Below are positions 26,767 through 36,737 of a DNA stretch of 59,711 nt, in pieces (the stretch's first letter is position 1; each line of letters begins with the position of its first letter). The DNA comes from JAXMBX01 sp046349635 (GTDB lineage Bacteria; Planctomycetota; Planctomycetia; Planctomycetales; Planctomycetaceae), in contig JAXMBX010000032.1 in NCBI GenBank assembly GCA_046349635.1, forward strand, positions 1-59,711, read 5' to 3'. Under the pieces are notes generated by a model, which saw nothing but the letters and a program-made list of their open reading frames with translations, did not search any database and was not told the DNA's origin. Both the position numbers and the translations under genes were made by a program.

Positions 26767-28314
26767 CTAGTTGACGTCCCGCCCCGACAGCCGCTGCTCC
26801 AGGCCGTCCGCCCGCGTCGCCACCGACATCACACTTCGCCGGATTTCCTCCGGATCCACCGTCGACCAAGGGTAGGTATCCACCATGATGAACTGCGGCG
26901 TCCCGTTGAATTCCTTGATCGCCAGCCCCCCGTGCAGGATCTCCGCATTCAACCGCAGGACGTACTCGTAATGCTCCGCATTCGCCGCGCAGCACACGCT
27001 GTAAATCTGCAACAGCCGGTCCGATCCTGATTTTCCGTGCCGGGTCAATTCCACAAACACGTTTTGTTTCCGGCCGTTCCCCAATTTCAACTCCAGGCGG
27101 AACCGGGTTCCCTCGCCGCTGATTGTGACCGCTTTCCAGTCGTGACACGCTTCCCGGATCAGTGTTTCCAGATCCCGCGATTCCCCTAGCACGGAATTCA
27201 ACAACAGCGCCGCCGCCACCGCATCGTGCGGCCGATTCTCCGGACTCTTCTCGCACAACACGTTCAGGCATTCCGCCATTTCCAGAGGCAGCTCCGGGCA
27301 CCACTGACGCGCGTTCGGCAATGGATCGTTCTGCACCGAGTGAATCACCTTCATCAGGCTGTCGTGGTCGAATGGAAACCGCCCCGTCAGCGTGAAGAAA
27401 TACATCACTCCCAGCGAAAACACGTCCGCCGCCGGAGTCGCTCCGCCCCCCCGGAACAGTTCCGGGGCCATGAACCGCGGCGTCCCATACAGCCGCTCGC
27501 TCGGGCTTTGTTCCCTTTCCATGTCGATCCGATGCGCCAGACCGAAGTCCGCAATCTTGGGCTGATGACGCGGAGTTAAGAGCACGTTATCCGGCTTCAA
27601 ATCCCGGTGAATCACCCCTTCCCGGTGCGCCGCCGCCAAGCCCTCCGCGATCTGTGCCATCAGCGCCGTGGCCCGAATCGGCTCCATTCGCCCCCCGTGA
27701 TGGACGTATTGCTGCAGAGACGCCCCCGCCACGAATTCCATCTCCAGGAAGTGGAATCCCTCCGCCTCCCCGATGGCATGGATCGTCACAATGTTCGGGT
27801 GCGACAACGCCGCCGCCGCACGTCCTTCATTCGTGAATCGCGACACAAAATCCAGTTCATCCTTCAACTTTTCCACGGCCAGAATCTTCAACGCACACAG
27901 CCGATGCAACTGCATGTGACGCGCCAGATACACCCGTCCCATCGCCCCTTTGCCGATCAGCGAATGGATCTCATACACATCCAGATCAGATCCGATCAGC
28001 GGATCGGGCGTGATCGCCGGCGCATTCTCCAGCGACCTCTGCTCTCTCGTAGCGACAACCTCGCGGGCTTCCTTCAGATGATCGAACAACTGCGTCGAAT
28101 CCATCCTGGAAGGTGGGAGTTCAATCACCTTCCCGAAACAATAAGGACACTGTCCCTCTTCCGGGCGGACATTAAAAAACTGCACGCACTCCGGGCAGGT
28201 CCACAACTTCCCTTCTTCTTCCCACGTTTTGGGGGGTTCCGCATCACCCAATGCTCTGCCGCTCCAGTTCTTGGATTTCGTTCTCGATCTGCCCGTAAAC
28301 ACGGTTTGACCCAT
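26767..28314 (-). CDS. Ser/Thr protein kinase with N-terminal zinc ribbon
   Basis: A 515-aa soluble Hanks-type kinase. Residues 40-59 form a likely zinc ribbon (CPEC at 40-43, CPYC at 56-59). The kinase domain spans about 113-380: G-loop GKGAMGRVYLA (121-131), the ATP lysine K143, catalytic HRDLKPDN with D238, metal-binding DFG at 256-258 and APE at 284-286. All key residues are present, so it should be active. The C-terminal 130 residues are an unassigned domain (FRLELKLGNGRKQNVFVELT). No membrane helix is seen, unlike PknB-type sensors. Confidence 0.9.
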   Translation of the reverse strand: MGQTVFTGRSRTKSKNWSGRALGDAEPPKTWEEEGKLWTCPECVQFFNVRPEEGQCPYCFGKVIELPPSRMDSTQLFDHLKEAREVVATREQRSLENAPAITPDPLIGSDLDVYEIHSLIGKGAMGRVYLARHMQLHRLCALKILAVEKLKDELDFVSRFTNEGRAAAALSHPNIVTIHAIGEAEGFHFLEMEFVAGASLQQYVHHGGRMEPIRATALMAQIAEGLAAAHREGVIHRDLKPDNVLLTPRHQPKIADFGLAHRIDMEREQSPSERLYGTPRFMAPELFRGGGATPAADVFSLGVMYFFTLTGRFPFDHDSLMKVIHSVQNDPLPNARQWCPELPLEMAECLNVLCEKSPENRPHDAVAAALLLNSVLGESRDLETLIREACHDWKAVTISGEGTRFRLELKLGNGRKQNVFVELTRHGKSGSDRLLQIYSVCCAANAEHYEYVLRLNAEILHGGLAIKEFNGTPQFIMVDTYPWSTVDPEEIRRSVMSVATRADGLEQRLSGRDVN

Positions 28315-28651
28315 CTACGGACCTAGTATACAGTAAAAAGCGTCGCATGTTGACGCCGCTTGAAACGAAAGGCTCTACCCCCTGTCTCCCAGGGATGACA
28401 CGGTTTCAGGCACGGGCGTTCGATGTTCGACTCCACGATCCGGTCGGAAATTCCGCTCCGGGTCATGCATCGGGCCGCGGGAATCGTGACATCCTGAACC
28501 GATTCTGGATTAACCCGCTACGAGATCGTTTGTTTTAATCGTCATGTGTTTGGGTGGCATGCCTACATCGTCACGCAGTGGCAGGGTAGGCATGTGCGAG
28601 TTTGACGAGTAGGGCCAGACGATCCCGCCGGTTGTTCCCGGGAGACTCTTA
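28315..28651. other. Intergenic region with repeat A copy 7
   Basis: A 337-bp gap between divergent genes. A repeat-A copy lies at 28552-28594; no gene is seen in the remainder. Confidence 0.5.
28552..28594. repeat. Repeat family A, copy 7
   Basis: GGGTGGCATGCCTACATCGT then GCAGTGGCAGGGTAGGCATG, followed by the shared tail TGCGAGTTTGACG. Confidence 0.85.
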
Positions 28652-29758
28652 ATGTTGTGGAAGACTGCTCTTTCCTCTGCGTCCTCCAGTCCGGCGTCTG
28701 ACTCCTCTCCCGCAATCTCTCCCTGCGCAGATTCTCCACCCCGCCGTTGGTTCGGACGACCCTCCGGCCCAGGCCTGCGCGAAGCACTCCTCTGGTTCTG
28801 GGGCGTTGCCCTCGCCCACAACATCGCCGCCGCTATGATGGCCTTGTTTCTGTTCTATCTCATCCGCGCCATTTACGACCGCCCGCTCACCATCGTTGAG
28901 ATGGTCCAATCCAATCTCCTCGACCCCTGGTTCGTCCCCTGGCTGGGGGGCGAACAACTCCTCTGCTTCCTGTTCATCGTCATCGCCGCCCGTAGGCGGA
29001 TCACAACCTGCCGATATTGGACCGCGCTCACCCGTGTTCGTCCTGCGCATTGGGTTCAAACGCTGCTCCTGATCCTTCCCCTCGCCACGCTCTGCTCGCA
29101 GGTCTATCTCTGGGCGGGAGATTCCTGGGAACAACTCGCCCAGAAGATCCCCGGCGTGGAGGGACTCGACCAGATGCAGGCCATGAATATCCCCGGCCTG
29201 CTCCGCGACCGCGCCAGTCTGCCCGTGGTCCTGCTGATCCTCGCCGTTATTCCCGCCATCGGCGAAGAACTCGTCTTCCGCGGTGTCATCGGCCGTGGCC
29301 TCACCCATCGCCTCGGCCTCTTCGCCGGTGTCCTCGTCACCTCGGTCCTTTTCGGCATGATCCACATGCACCCCGCCCATGCATTGGCGGTGATCCCGCT
29401 CGGCATCGCGCTCCATCTGATTGCCATCTGGTCAGGCAGCCTCGGCCCCCCCATCCTGCTCCATTTTCTGAACAACTCCCTCGCCGTCATCTCGCTGATG
29501 TCCGACAGCCGCCCTCCGTCGCAGGCGATGCACGAAAGCCCCGCCTCCCCCGCCCTTCTCATTTCCGCCGCCGCCCTCGCCGCCACGCTCTTCTGGGGCA
29601 TGTACCGCACCCGCGCAGTCACATCCACTGCACCCTCCGGCCAAGCCGCCGTCACACCTGCTCCCTCGCGCTCGACCCTCTACCTCACCTGCTTAACGCT
29701 GAGCCTCCTCGCCTTCACCAGCCTCTTCCTCGCCAACCTCTTCAACACGACGATTTAG
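28652..29758 (+). CDS. CPBP intramembrane protease (CAAX-type)
   Basis: A 368-aa membrane protein with about eight helices and a low-complexity N-terminus (1-35). The CPBP motifs are present: E205-E206 and R210 in GEELVFRGVIGRG, H238 in FGMIHMHPAHAL, and H271 with N274-N275 in LLHFLNNSLAV. These are the glutamate, histidine and asparagine residues of glutamic intramembrane proteases of the Rce1/CPBP family. Substrate unknown; bacterial members often process peptides or scaffold other proteins. A GGGAGA site precedes the start. Confidence 0.87.
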   Translation: MLWKTALSSASSSPASDSSPAISPCADSPPRRWFGRPSGPGLREALLWFWGVALAHNIAAAMMALFLFYLIRAIYDRPLTIVEMVQSNLLDPWFVPWLGGEQLLCFLFIVIAARRRITTCRYWTALTRVRPAHWVQTLLLILPLATLCSQVYLWAGDSWEQLAQKIPGVEGLDQMQAMNIPGLLRDRASLPVVLLILAVIPAIGEELVFRGVIGRGLTHRLGLFAGVLVTSVLFGMIHMHPAHALAVIPLGIALHLIAIWSGSLGPPILLHFLNNSLAVISLMSDSRPPSQAMHESPASPALLISAAALAATLFWGMYRTRAVTSTAPSGQAAVTPAPSRSTLYLTCLTLSLLAFTSLFLANLFNTTI

Positions 29759-29838
29759 TGTTTTGTAGTTTACGCCTCTTGAATAAGGAAAACGCGAGCA
29801 CTCTGCCAAAAACGTTGTCCTTGGAAAGCCTGTCATCC

Positions 29839-30567
29839 ATGTCCAAGACTTTCGCTCAACTCGGCATACCCTACCCGCTGTTCGAAGGGCCTTCTGATCA
29901 AGCTCGGGAATACTGCGGCCTGAGCACCTGTTCCCTATGCGAGAAAGATCATCAACACTGCTTTCTGCTCGACAACGGCTGCGCAGTCATGCTTGACTGT
30001 CCGAGCTGCGGAACATCCAACGGACTTGATGCGGATGATCGGGAGGACGGCTCTTGTCGCCAATGTCAGGCTGTCGTGCCGTTTCCGGCTATTGCAGATG
30101 AAGAGATTAAGGCCTGTTATTGCTGCCTTCGATCCGGTAAGGCGGCCATTACGAAGGTTACAGAACTGGGAATGATCTCGTGGGAGCAAGCATTTGAAGG
30201 AGTGACCCACGGAGTTCCAGGCTTGAATCGCTCTGATTTCGAGATGGTCCGAAAGGAAGACGATTGGGTGGGGGCAAGGTTGCCGCAAGAGGTCATGTTT
30301 GAGTTGCTACGGACGCCAACATACAACAGCATTCAGGGCGAGCAATGGCAGTTCTGCTGCCAGCGGCCGATGGTCTTCATGGGTGAGTGGAGTCGGGATG
30401 AGTTTACGCGCCGCACGCCGAACAGTGATGGTCAGCAGTGTTTTGAAGAGATCGTGCAAGACTGCGTTCCTGGGTTGTGGGAAGACAAGCTTCATGACAT
30501 TACCGGGGTGTACGTCTTCCAATGCTCGGCTTGCAATAGAGTGACAGCCCATTGGGACATTGCATAG
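29839..30567 (+). CDS. CbrC-like cysteine-rich protein
   Basis: A 242-aa protein with several Cys pairs (CSLC, CPSC, CRQC, CYCC, CSAC) that suggest bound zinc. The C-terminal segment EVMFELLRTPTYNSIQGEQW with FCCQRPMVFMGEW matches the conserved part of the CbrC/UPF0167 family, whose E. coli member affects colicin tolerance. Here the N-terminal half also fits the family. Base composition is visibly lower in GC than the neighbours and codons look different, so horizontal gain is likely. The start at 29839 gives MSKTFAQLGIPYPLFEGPSD; no strong ribosome site is seen. Confidence 0.6.
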   Translation: MSKTFAQLGIPYPLFEGPSDQAREYCGLSTCSLCEKDHQHCFLLDNGCAVMLDCPSCGTSNGLDADDREDGSCRQCQAVVPFPAIADEEIKACYCCLRSGKAAITKVTELGMISWEQAFEGVTHGVPGLNRSDFEMVRKEDDWVGARLPQEVMFELLRTPTYNSIQGEQWQFCCQRPMVFMGEWSRDEFTRRTPNSDGQQCFEEIVQDCVPGLWEDKLHDITGVYVFQCSACNRVTAHWDIA

Positions 30568-30601
30568 GAGTCAGTATTTGCACGGCAGGCCTCGCGGATG
30601 G

Positions 30602-30627
30602 CCCATACGCCGCTCGCGGCATGTGGG
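30602..30627. repeat. Palindrome CCCATACGCCG/GCGGCATGTGGG
   Basis: An imperfect inverted repeat, closely related to CCCACACGCC/GGCGTGTGGG at 45237-45262. Both are followed by a GTGC...GCACA.GAGG tail. Confidence 0.6.
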
Positions 30628-30703
30628 TGCCGCAGGCACATGAGGCGTTTCTTCGTAGCCTGAGTCAAGACCCAGCCTCTCAGCGTGTTGAATTACGTTT
30701 GGC

Positions 30704-30765
30704 GGGTGCCATGCCCACATCGTGCTCAGCACGATATTATCTCAGTGCGAAGACGGGCGGGCATG
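30704..30765. repeat. Repeat family A, long form, copy 8
   Basis: GGGTGCCATGCCCACATCGT and GGGCGGGCATG arms enclose an extra 20-bp segment with TTATCTCAGTGCGAAG. The same long form is at 40378-40439. Confidence 0.75.
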
Positions 30766-30798
30766 GATTCACCTGACGCTGAACGTCTCTCCTACTCT

Positions 30799-30824
30799 GG
30801 GTGGCCCGGATTCTTGAATCCGGG
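30799..30824. repeat. Repeat family F, copy 2
   Basis: GGGTGGCCCGGATTCTTGAA then TCCGGG; identical core to 15028-15052. Confidence 0.7.
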
Positions 30825-30912
30825 CGGCACAGCCGCAAGAGGTTGCGGTTTGACGTGTATCGCCAACTTCGCCGCTTTTCTCACCCGATCCTCCCATCCT
30901 CTCGCCACCTCA

Positions 30913-31557
30913 TCACTTCAACGACTGATACTCCGACGCGTCCGCCGGCCAGCGCAGCTTGAAGTTCATCGAAAACGCCAGTCGGTGAAAATCCCCACGA
31001 TGCGGCGTGACCGAATGCCACACATAGGCCGGGAAAATCAGCATCAGCCCCGGACGCGGAAAAACCTTGATGTGATCCCGCGTGCACACCGTTGTCAAGT
31101 TGGCATTGAACCGCGGATCGTGCAGCAACAGCACGCCGTCCCCCGGATCGAAATAGTCTTCACCGTCCGCGGGCGGAATCGGCGGCCGGTCGGACTCCGC
31201 CGTCCGCGCATAGTAAATCCCGATCAGGTCCGCCGGGTGATTGTGCACAATCGTCGACTCTCCCCGCCCCATCCGGTTGCTGAACAGCAACAGATCGATC
31301 CCCTCCGGCCCTTCAATTCCCTCGGCCTTCAACCACTGCTTCGCTCCAGTGAGGAACATCGACCGCAACTGCTCGATCGCAGGCACCGTCTCCGCCAGAC
31401 GCACCAGATTCATCGCCTCAGGTTCCAGGTTGGATCTGTCATCGAGTTCCGGCCGGTGCTCCAGCAGATCGCACAGCTCCGCATTCAAGGAACCGGTGTC
31501 CGGGAACTGGATCGACACCACCCGCGTCGGAAAAAAGTGATAATCCGTGACTTCCAT
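30913..31557 (-). CDS. 2OG-Fe(II) oxygenase-like protein
   Basis: A 214-aa protein resembling putative 2-oxoglutarate/Fe(II) oxygenases. The double-stranded beta-helix core has IVHNHPADLIGIYYARTAES, LLLHDPRFNAN and, near the C-terminus, IFPAYVWHSVTPHRGDFHRL followed by AFSMNFKL. The two His positions and the Arg fit the metal and 2-oxoglutarate ligands of such enzymes. Substrate unknown; related proteins often hydroxylate amino acids or proteins. An AGAGG site lies before the ATG. Confidence 0.78.
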   Translation of the reverse strand: MEVTDYHFFPTRVVSIQFPDTGSLNAELCDLLEHRPELDDRSNLEPEAMNLVRLAETVPAIEQLRSMFLTGAKQWLKAEGIEGPEGIDLLLFSNRMGRGESTIVHNHPADLIGIYYARTAESDRPPIPPADGEDYFDPGDGVLLLHDPRFNANLTTVCTRDHIKVFPRPGLMLIFPAYVWHSVTPHRGDFHRLAFSMNFKLRWPADASEYQSLK

Positions 31558-31987
31558 CAGCCAACCTCTTCACACATAAATCCACTCCCCCCCGCCGCCA
31601 CATGAACCCCCCGTAGCTCCAGCGGACATCGTAGCGTCGCACGGCCATCCGTTTTTGGAAAGGGACCAGACCACTCCTTTCACCGAACGGCCCCGGTGAA
31701 TACCTGGCAACGACACCCGGCACCCAGTCGATCTCCTGTCTCTCCCGCCTGTGACACCAATTCCAGTCCCTTCCCCTCCCGCCACGTTTTTCCGTACACT
31801 ACATTGCTTGGCGAGAACGGCGAAACCTCCGCTCGTTCGCCCCCCCCGTTTGTCTTTTGGCAATAAAAACGCGGTGTCTTGGCAGAACGAACCCGTTGTG
31901 TTTTCGCAAACTGCAAAGTATCTTTCGTCTCTCCAGAATGTTTTGGAACCGACACGTTTCGTTAACGCGCATTGAAGAGTAATTCTC
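31558..31987. other. Divergent intergenic region
   Basis: 430 bp between the oxygenase and the cupin gene, expected to hold both promoters. No gene, palindrome family or clear promoter is recognised. Base composition falls toward the cupin gene. Confidence 0.35.
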
Positions 31988-33316
31988 ATGGCTGCTGCCC
32001 CCTCCATTCTCGCGGATAAACTGCACGAATACCCCCGGCAAAACGTGATCGACGGAACCTCCGCGGGAACCGCCGCGGTTCTCGATGACTGCCTCAATAA
32101 GCACGGCGGGGTCTTGCAACTTCTCCACCGCTACGCCGGCCGCACATTCTGCACCCCCGGCAAACGCCTTCGACTCGAGGCGAAATCTTACTACCCGGAC
32201 TACATGGGCGGGACCGGTCTCGATGAACTCTGGATGTGCTGCACCGTCCCCATCGTCACCGGTGTCATCGATACCCGCACGAAGAAGGCCCCCTTTCGCG
32301 AAGGTGAAGCGCATGCCCTCACTTCCAGCGGAGAAGTCATCTCCCTGCAGGATTTGATCGCCGCCAACCCCCAGGCTGTCATCGGCGAAAAGGTGACCGC
32401 CTTCTCTACGGAAATGTTCGGCAACCCGACCTGGCCGATTGTCTCCAAGAAGTTTGACAATCTCAATCCGATTCCCGATCACCTGCACTGGGCCAAGTGG
32501 GAAGTCTATGACATCAATTCCTTCGACAACCCCGGCGTCTCCCCGTCCCATTATCACACCACGGCCATGGGGCTCTACGGGTTCGTGACGAAGGAGCAGT
32601 TCCTCGCCTGCATGAAGAGCTTCGGAAAGGGCGCGTACAACGGCATCCGCCATCTCGCACCCCACACGATGATGCAACTCGACAACGGCTTCGTGATGCC
32701 CAATGGCGTCCTGCACTCGCCGACCAACCTCTGCACGCACGAACTGCACGTCACGATGGACGAGCACTTCCTGGCCGAAGACCTCACCCTCGATGGACGG
32801 ATCGGTGCGAAGGACGCATTCTACGCTTGTCGCGAACAGGACTATCCCAAGGCCAAGCACGAAGACTGGGATTACCTGGTGGAAAAGTTCGACTTCGCGG
32901 CCAACCAGGACCCGGACTTCGTCCAGAAGAATGCCCGTCCCGCGATCCCCGCCGAGGAATTTAAAGCCCCCGGCGTCGACGCGAAGTGGATCGTGTACGG
33001 CGACTTTCTCGGCGACCAGAAGTGCTCGATTCTCAGGCTCACCCTGCAGCCCGGCGCCAAGACGACGTTCCGCCCCGATTGCCCCGCGCTGTTCCACACT
33101 AACGGCGGCTCTGGCCGTGTCGGAAAGCTCGACGTCCGCTATCACCAGAATATGATTCTCGGCGAGATCTATCCCGAAATCGGATTCATCACTCAGGCGG
33201 CCCTGTCGAACGGCGGTGTGGAAATCGCGAACACGGGCACCGAACCCCTCGTCCTGACCTTCGACTTCCCGCAACACGCGCACACCAAAACTCCGGGTGT
33301 TGCAGTCGCGAAGTAA
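31988..33316 (+). CDS. Cupin-fold protein, sugar isomerase-like, unknown
   Basis: A 442-aa soluble protein. SPSHYHTTAMGLYGFVTKEQ carries an HxH-type metal site, and DNGFVMPNGVLHSPTNLCTH a later cupin strand with the typical Pro-x-Gly-x-x-His; two beta-rich halves suggest a bicupin. The overall pattern recalls type I mannose-6-phosphate isomerases, but the similarity is weak and other cupin functions are possible. A GAAGAG sequence precedes the ATG. The C-terminal half (LRLTLQPGAKTTFRPDCPAL) is also cupin-like. Confidence 0.6.
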   Translation: MAAAPSILADKLHEYPRQNVIDGTSAGTAAVLDDCLNKHGGVLQLLHRYAGRTFCTPGKRLRLEAKSYYPDYMGGTGLDELWMCCTVPIVTGVIDTRTKKAPFREGEAHALTSSGEVISLQDLIAANPQAVIGEKVTAFSTEMFGNPTWPIVSKKFDNLNPIPDHLHWAKWEVYDINSFDNPGVSPSHYHTTAMGLYGFVTKEQFLACMKSFGKGAYNGIRHLAPHTMMQLDNGFVMPNGVLHSPTNLCTHELHVTMDEHFLAEDLTLDGRIGAKDAFYACREQDYPKAKHEDWDYLVEKFDFAANQDPDFVQKNARPAIPAEEFKAPGVDAKWIVYGDFLGDQKCSILRLTLQPGAKTTFRPDCPALFHTNGGSGRVGKLDVRYHQNMILGEIYPEIGFITQAALSNGGVEIANTGTEPLVLTFDFPQHAHTKTPGVAVAK

Positions 33317-33437
33317 CCGCTCGACGCCGTCGGTGGCGCAGGTTGGCTGTATTCAGCTTTTGTCGGTCACGCCCCGCCTGCCGCAGCGACAAGAGGTCAG
33401 TTAAAATCGACTCGGCGATCAAAGACAATCTGCCTTG

Positions 33438-33470
33438 AACTAGCCCGGAGCGGCAGCGCGGGCCTCCGGT
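33438..33470. repeat. Repeat family C, copy 2
   Basis: AACTAGCCCGGAGCGGCAGC; third copy at 33641-33670, first at 17546-17575. Confidence 0.7.
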
Positions 33471-33483
33471 TTTTTACCTCGGC

Positions 33484-33526
33484 GGGTGCCATGCCCGCAT
33501 CGCCACGCAGTGGCAGGGCGGGCATG
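33484..33526. repeat. Repeat family A, copy 9
   Basis: GGGTGCCATGCCCGCATCGC then CAGTGGCAGGGCGGGCATG. Arms are CATGCCCGC/GCGGGCATG, a further compensated variant. Confidence 0.85.
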
Positions 33527-33640
33527 GATTCACTGGATCATGAGCGTGTGGCACAGGTTCCCGGTACTCCGGGTACCTGTGTGCGCCAGCACAAGAGCAG
33601 AGTTCAAATCGACGTGGTGAGTTGGCAATCGTTTTCTTAA

Positions 33641-33670
33641 CTAGCCCGGAGCGGCGGCGACGGGTTCCTT
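33641..33670. repeat. Repeat family C, copy 3
   Basis: AACTAGCCCGGAGCGGCGGC followed by GACGGGTTCC. Confidence 0.7.
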
Positions 33671-33829
33671 TTCCTGTCTACTCTCTACTGTTCTCCTGCT
33701 CTACTCTCTCCCCCGCAGGGCGAGCCCCCTCCCCGAAATTTAACGATTGTGTCCCGCCCCCCGCCCCGCCATACTGCACCATCATCCCCTTCCCCGTGCA
33801 GTCATCACCCCATCCGGCAGGGCCGTATC

Positions 33830-36299
33830 ATGAAACGATTCCTTGTCCTCCTCATTCTCTCTCCCCCTCCTCGCCGCCGAAAAACCCCGCACCGCCGGAC
33901 CGACCGACACAGGCTTCCTCCTCCCCAATGGCTGGCACCTCACCCCCGCCGGCGAACACGTCACCCTCACCGATCTCCCCCTCAACATCATCCCCCTCGC
34001 GGACAACCGCCGTGCCGTCGTCGCCACCAGTGGCTTCAATCGCCACGAACTCTCCCTCATCGATCTTCAGACCCGAAAAATCCTCTCCTCGGAAACCGTC
34101 CAGGAAAGCTGGTTCGGCCTCGCCCGCACCGCCAATGAGCAACACTGGTACTGGTCCGGCGGCGGCGGTAACCGTCTCTTTTCGTACACCCTCACTGACG
34201 GCAAACTCACCCCCGGCTCACTCCTCGGCACACCGCTCGATGCGCGCAAGGCCGACCCGCCCCCCAAACCCGCCCCCTTCAAAAGCGGCCTCTTCCTCGA
34301 TGAACAAACCCACACCCTCTACTCCCTCGACATCAACGCCGCCCGCATCGACGCCATCGACATGGAGACAGGCAAGGTCGCCCGCTCCGCCACCTGCGGC
34401 GGACGCCCCTATGACATCCTCCTCGCCCGCAATCGCCCCCGCTGTATGTCTCCGACTGGGCCGGTCGCGCCGTCCTCGCCGTCCGTCCCGATGACCTGAA
34501 AGTCGTTCTCCAGGATCGCCGTCGGCGAACACCCCAACCAACTGGCCCTCCACCCCAAAGATGACCGCCTCTTCGTCGCCTGTGCCTCCACCAACTGCGT
34601 CTCCGTCATCGACACCGCGAAAGGCTACGTCACCGAAACCATCTACACCCCACTCTTCCCTCGCTCACCGGAAGGGAGCACTCCCGATGCCCTCGCCATC
34701 TCTCCCGATGGCAACTCTCTCTTCGTCGCCAATGCCGACAACAACTGCATCGCCGTCATCGACATCTCCCTCCCCAGCCGCAGCCAGGTGAAAGGCTACA
34801 TCCCCACCGGCTGGTATCCCACTTCCGTCGCCGTCACCCCCGATGGCAAGCGACTCCTCGTCGGCGTCGGCAAGGGACTCCAGACAAAGCCGAATCCCAT
34901 TTCCAAGATTCCTGCGGATCCGAAACTCGACCCCGTCCGCACCGGCCGTCGTCGGCTCCCGTTCCCCTACATCGGCACCACTCTCTCCGGCGCGCTTTCG
35001 ATCATTCCCATCCCGGATGAACCTCGCCTCGTCCAGTACACCGCCCAGGTCTACGCCAACTGCCCCTACTCCGACAAACTTCTCAGCCAGTCCCCCGCCA
35101 CGGAGAAGACCGCCATCCCCTCCAGACTCGGCGACCCCAGCCCCATCAAGCACGTCATCTATATCATCAAGGAGAACCGCACCTACGATCAGGTCTTCGG
35201 CGACATGCCTGAAGGCAACGGCGATCCCTCGCTCGTGATGTTTGGCGAAAAAGTCACCCCCAATCACCACAAACTCGCTCGCGAGTTCGTCCTCCTCGAC
35301 AACATCTACTGCAACGGCCAGGTCTCCCGCGATGGTCATCCCTGGTCCACCATGGCCTACAACACCGACTACATCGCCCGCGACTGGCACCTCACCTACT
35401 CGGCCCGCGTCGGTGTTCAGGATGATGACGACGGCGATCTCCAGAAAGCCCCCTCCGGTTATCTCTGGGATGCCTGTGCCCGCAAGGGACTCTCCTATCG
35501 CAACTATGGCGAATACGGCAGCCGTGTCAGCCAGCCCGATGGCACCCTCAAAATGGAGGCCGCCGTCCCCGGCCTCGTCGGTCACATCTGTCCCGACTAC
35601 GGCCTCCCGAAAACTCCCGGCGCCAGAGTTCGCGATCCCGATAACGTCGAAATCTTCCTCCAGGAATTCCGCCAGTTCGAACAGAATGGCAATCTCCCCT
35701 CACTCATCATCATGAGCCTCGGCGAAGACCACACCACCGGCACCAAACCCGGCAGCTTCACCCCCCAGGCCTGCGTCGCCTCGAACGACGTCGCCCTCGG
35801 CAAACTCGTCGACGCCGTCAGCCACAGCAAGTACTGGCCCGAGACCGCCATCTTTGTCATTGAAGACGATGCCCAGAACGGCCCCGATCACATCGACGCA
35901 CACCGCACCGTCAGCCTCGTCATCAGCCCCTACACCAAGCGCAAATCGGTCGACAGCACGCAATACAGCACCGTCAGCCTCATCCGCACCATGGAGCTGA
36001 TCCTCGGCATCCCCCCGTTAAGCCAGTACGATGCCGCCGCCCGTCCCATGTTCGCCTCCTTCACGAACACTCCGGACGCGACCCCCTATCAGCATGTTCC
36101 CCCCCGGATCGATATCAACGCCATCAATCCTCCAGATGCCTACGGCGCCGCCCGCTCGATGAACATGGATTTCAGCGAGTACGACCGCATTGATGATTTC
36201 GAACTCAACGAAATCCTCTGGCGTGCGATCAAGGGAACCGCTGCCCCGCTTCCCCCTGCCGTCCGCCGCGCCATCGCCAACCGCCCCCTTCAAAACTGA
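33830..36299 (+). pseudogene. Frameshifted YVTN-propeller phosphoesterase
   Basis: Read through shifts, the protein has a signal peptide (MKRFLVLLILSPLLAAEKP), a YVTN-type seven-bladed propeller (LADNRRAVVATSGF, HPKDDRLFVACASTNCVSVI, ISPDGNSLFVANADNNCIAV) and a C-terminal phosphoesterase domain of the phospholipase C/acid phosphatase type (IKHVIYIIKENRTYDQVFG, SLIIMSLGEDHTTG, AIFVIEDDAQNGPDHIDAHR). It would hydrolyse phosphate esters in the periplasm. Breaks: one extra C in 33863-33867, one missing C in 34436-34440 and one net extra base near 34505. The last 503 codons (from 34788) are open. Breaks in C runs suggest assembly errors; if real the gene is dead. Confidence 0.78.
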
Positions 36300-36306
36300 T
36301 GCCAAC

Positions 36307-36402
36307 TTTTACCCTCTCCCTCTCGATGGGATCAACTGAGCATGACCAGACGGCCGTCGGGTCATCGCGAGGGCGATCGCGTCAACTTCTCGGTGAGGGG
36401 CC
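36307..36402. repeat. Repeat D copy 1 inserted in repeat E
   Basis: A repeat-E left part (TTACCCTCTCCCTCTCGATG) and right part (TCTCGGTGAGGGG) are split by repeat D (about 36330-36382), ATCAACTGAGCATGACCAGA ... GGGTCATCGCGAGGGCGAT. Repeat D alone is at 43250-43297. This looks like one element interrupting another. Confidence 0.65.
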
Positions 36403-36452
36403 AGTATAAATGTTTCTGAGCTAACCTGGTTTAAAGACGTATCAAAAAGCAA

Positions 36453-36737
36453 ATGCAGCGCATCATCTTTTCATTCTTCGGAATGAACCTCGGAGCAATG
36501 CTCTTCGCATTCATTCCCGTGGTTTTCGCGATCCTGCTGGATCGCGCGATCGGAAACGAAACCGCGACGAACGTCATTACCTTTGTGACAATGATTTTGG
36601 CAATTGCGATGTATGTTGTTGGCATCATCGGGGCACTGAAAATCGCCAACGCAGTCGAACTCCAGCGGGCAAAATCCGCAACCGCCAACCTCCCACCTCC
36701 CGGAGCAACCTTCCGACAAAGCACCAGAAATGTTTGA
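36453..36737 (+). CDS. Small two-helix membrane protein
   Basis: A 94-aa protein with two membrane helices (about 8-30 and 42-66) and a short polar tail. No family is recognised. Its stop overlaps the ATG of the next small gene (ATGTTTGA), so the two are probably translated together. No strong ribosome site precedes it. Confidence 0.5.
   Translation: MQRIIFSFFGMNLGAMLFAFIPVVFAILLDRAIGNETATNVITFVTMILAIAMYVVGIIGALKIANAVELQRAKSATANLPPPGATFRQSTRNV

Larger units (their letters stand above)
30568..30912. other. Repeat-filled gap between convergent genes
   Basis: No gene is seen in this 345-bp gap. It holds a string of different palindromes (30602-30627, 30655-30687, repeat A at 30704-30765, repeat F at 30799-30824), almost end to end. 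Confidence 0.6.
33317..33829. other. Repeat-filled intergenic region
   Basis: 513 bp without a gene. It holds repeat C at 33438-33470 and 33641-33670, repeat A at 33484-33526 and a long palindrome at 33552-33581 (CACAGGTTCCCGG/CCGGGTACCTGTG). Confidence 0.6.

Noticed and set aside
28017..31605. Frames opposite the kinase and oxygenase genes
   Set aside because: They are antisense frames kept open by codon bias; the real genes on the other strand have full motifs.
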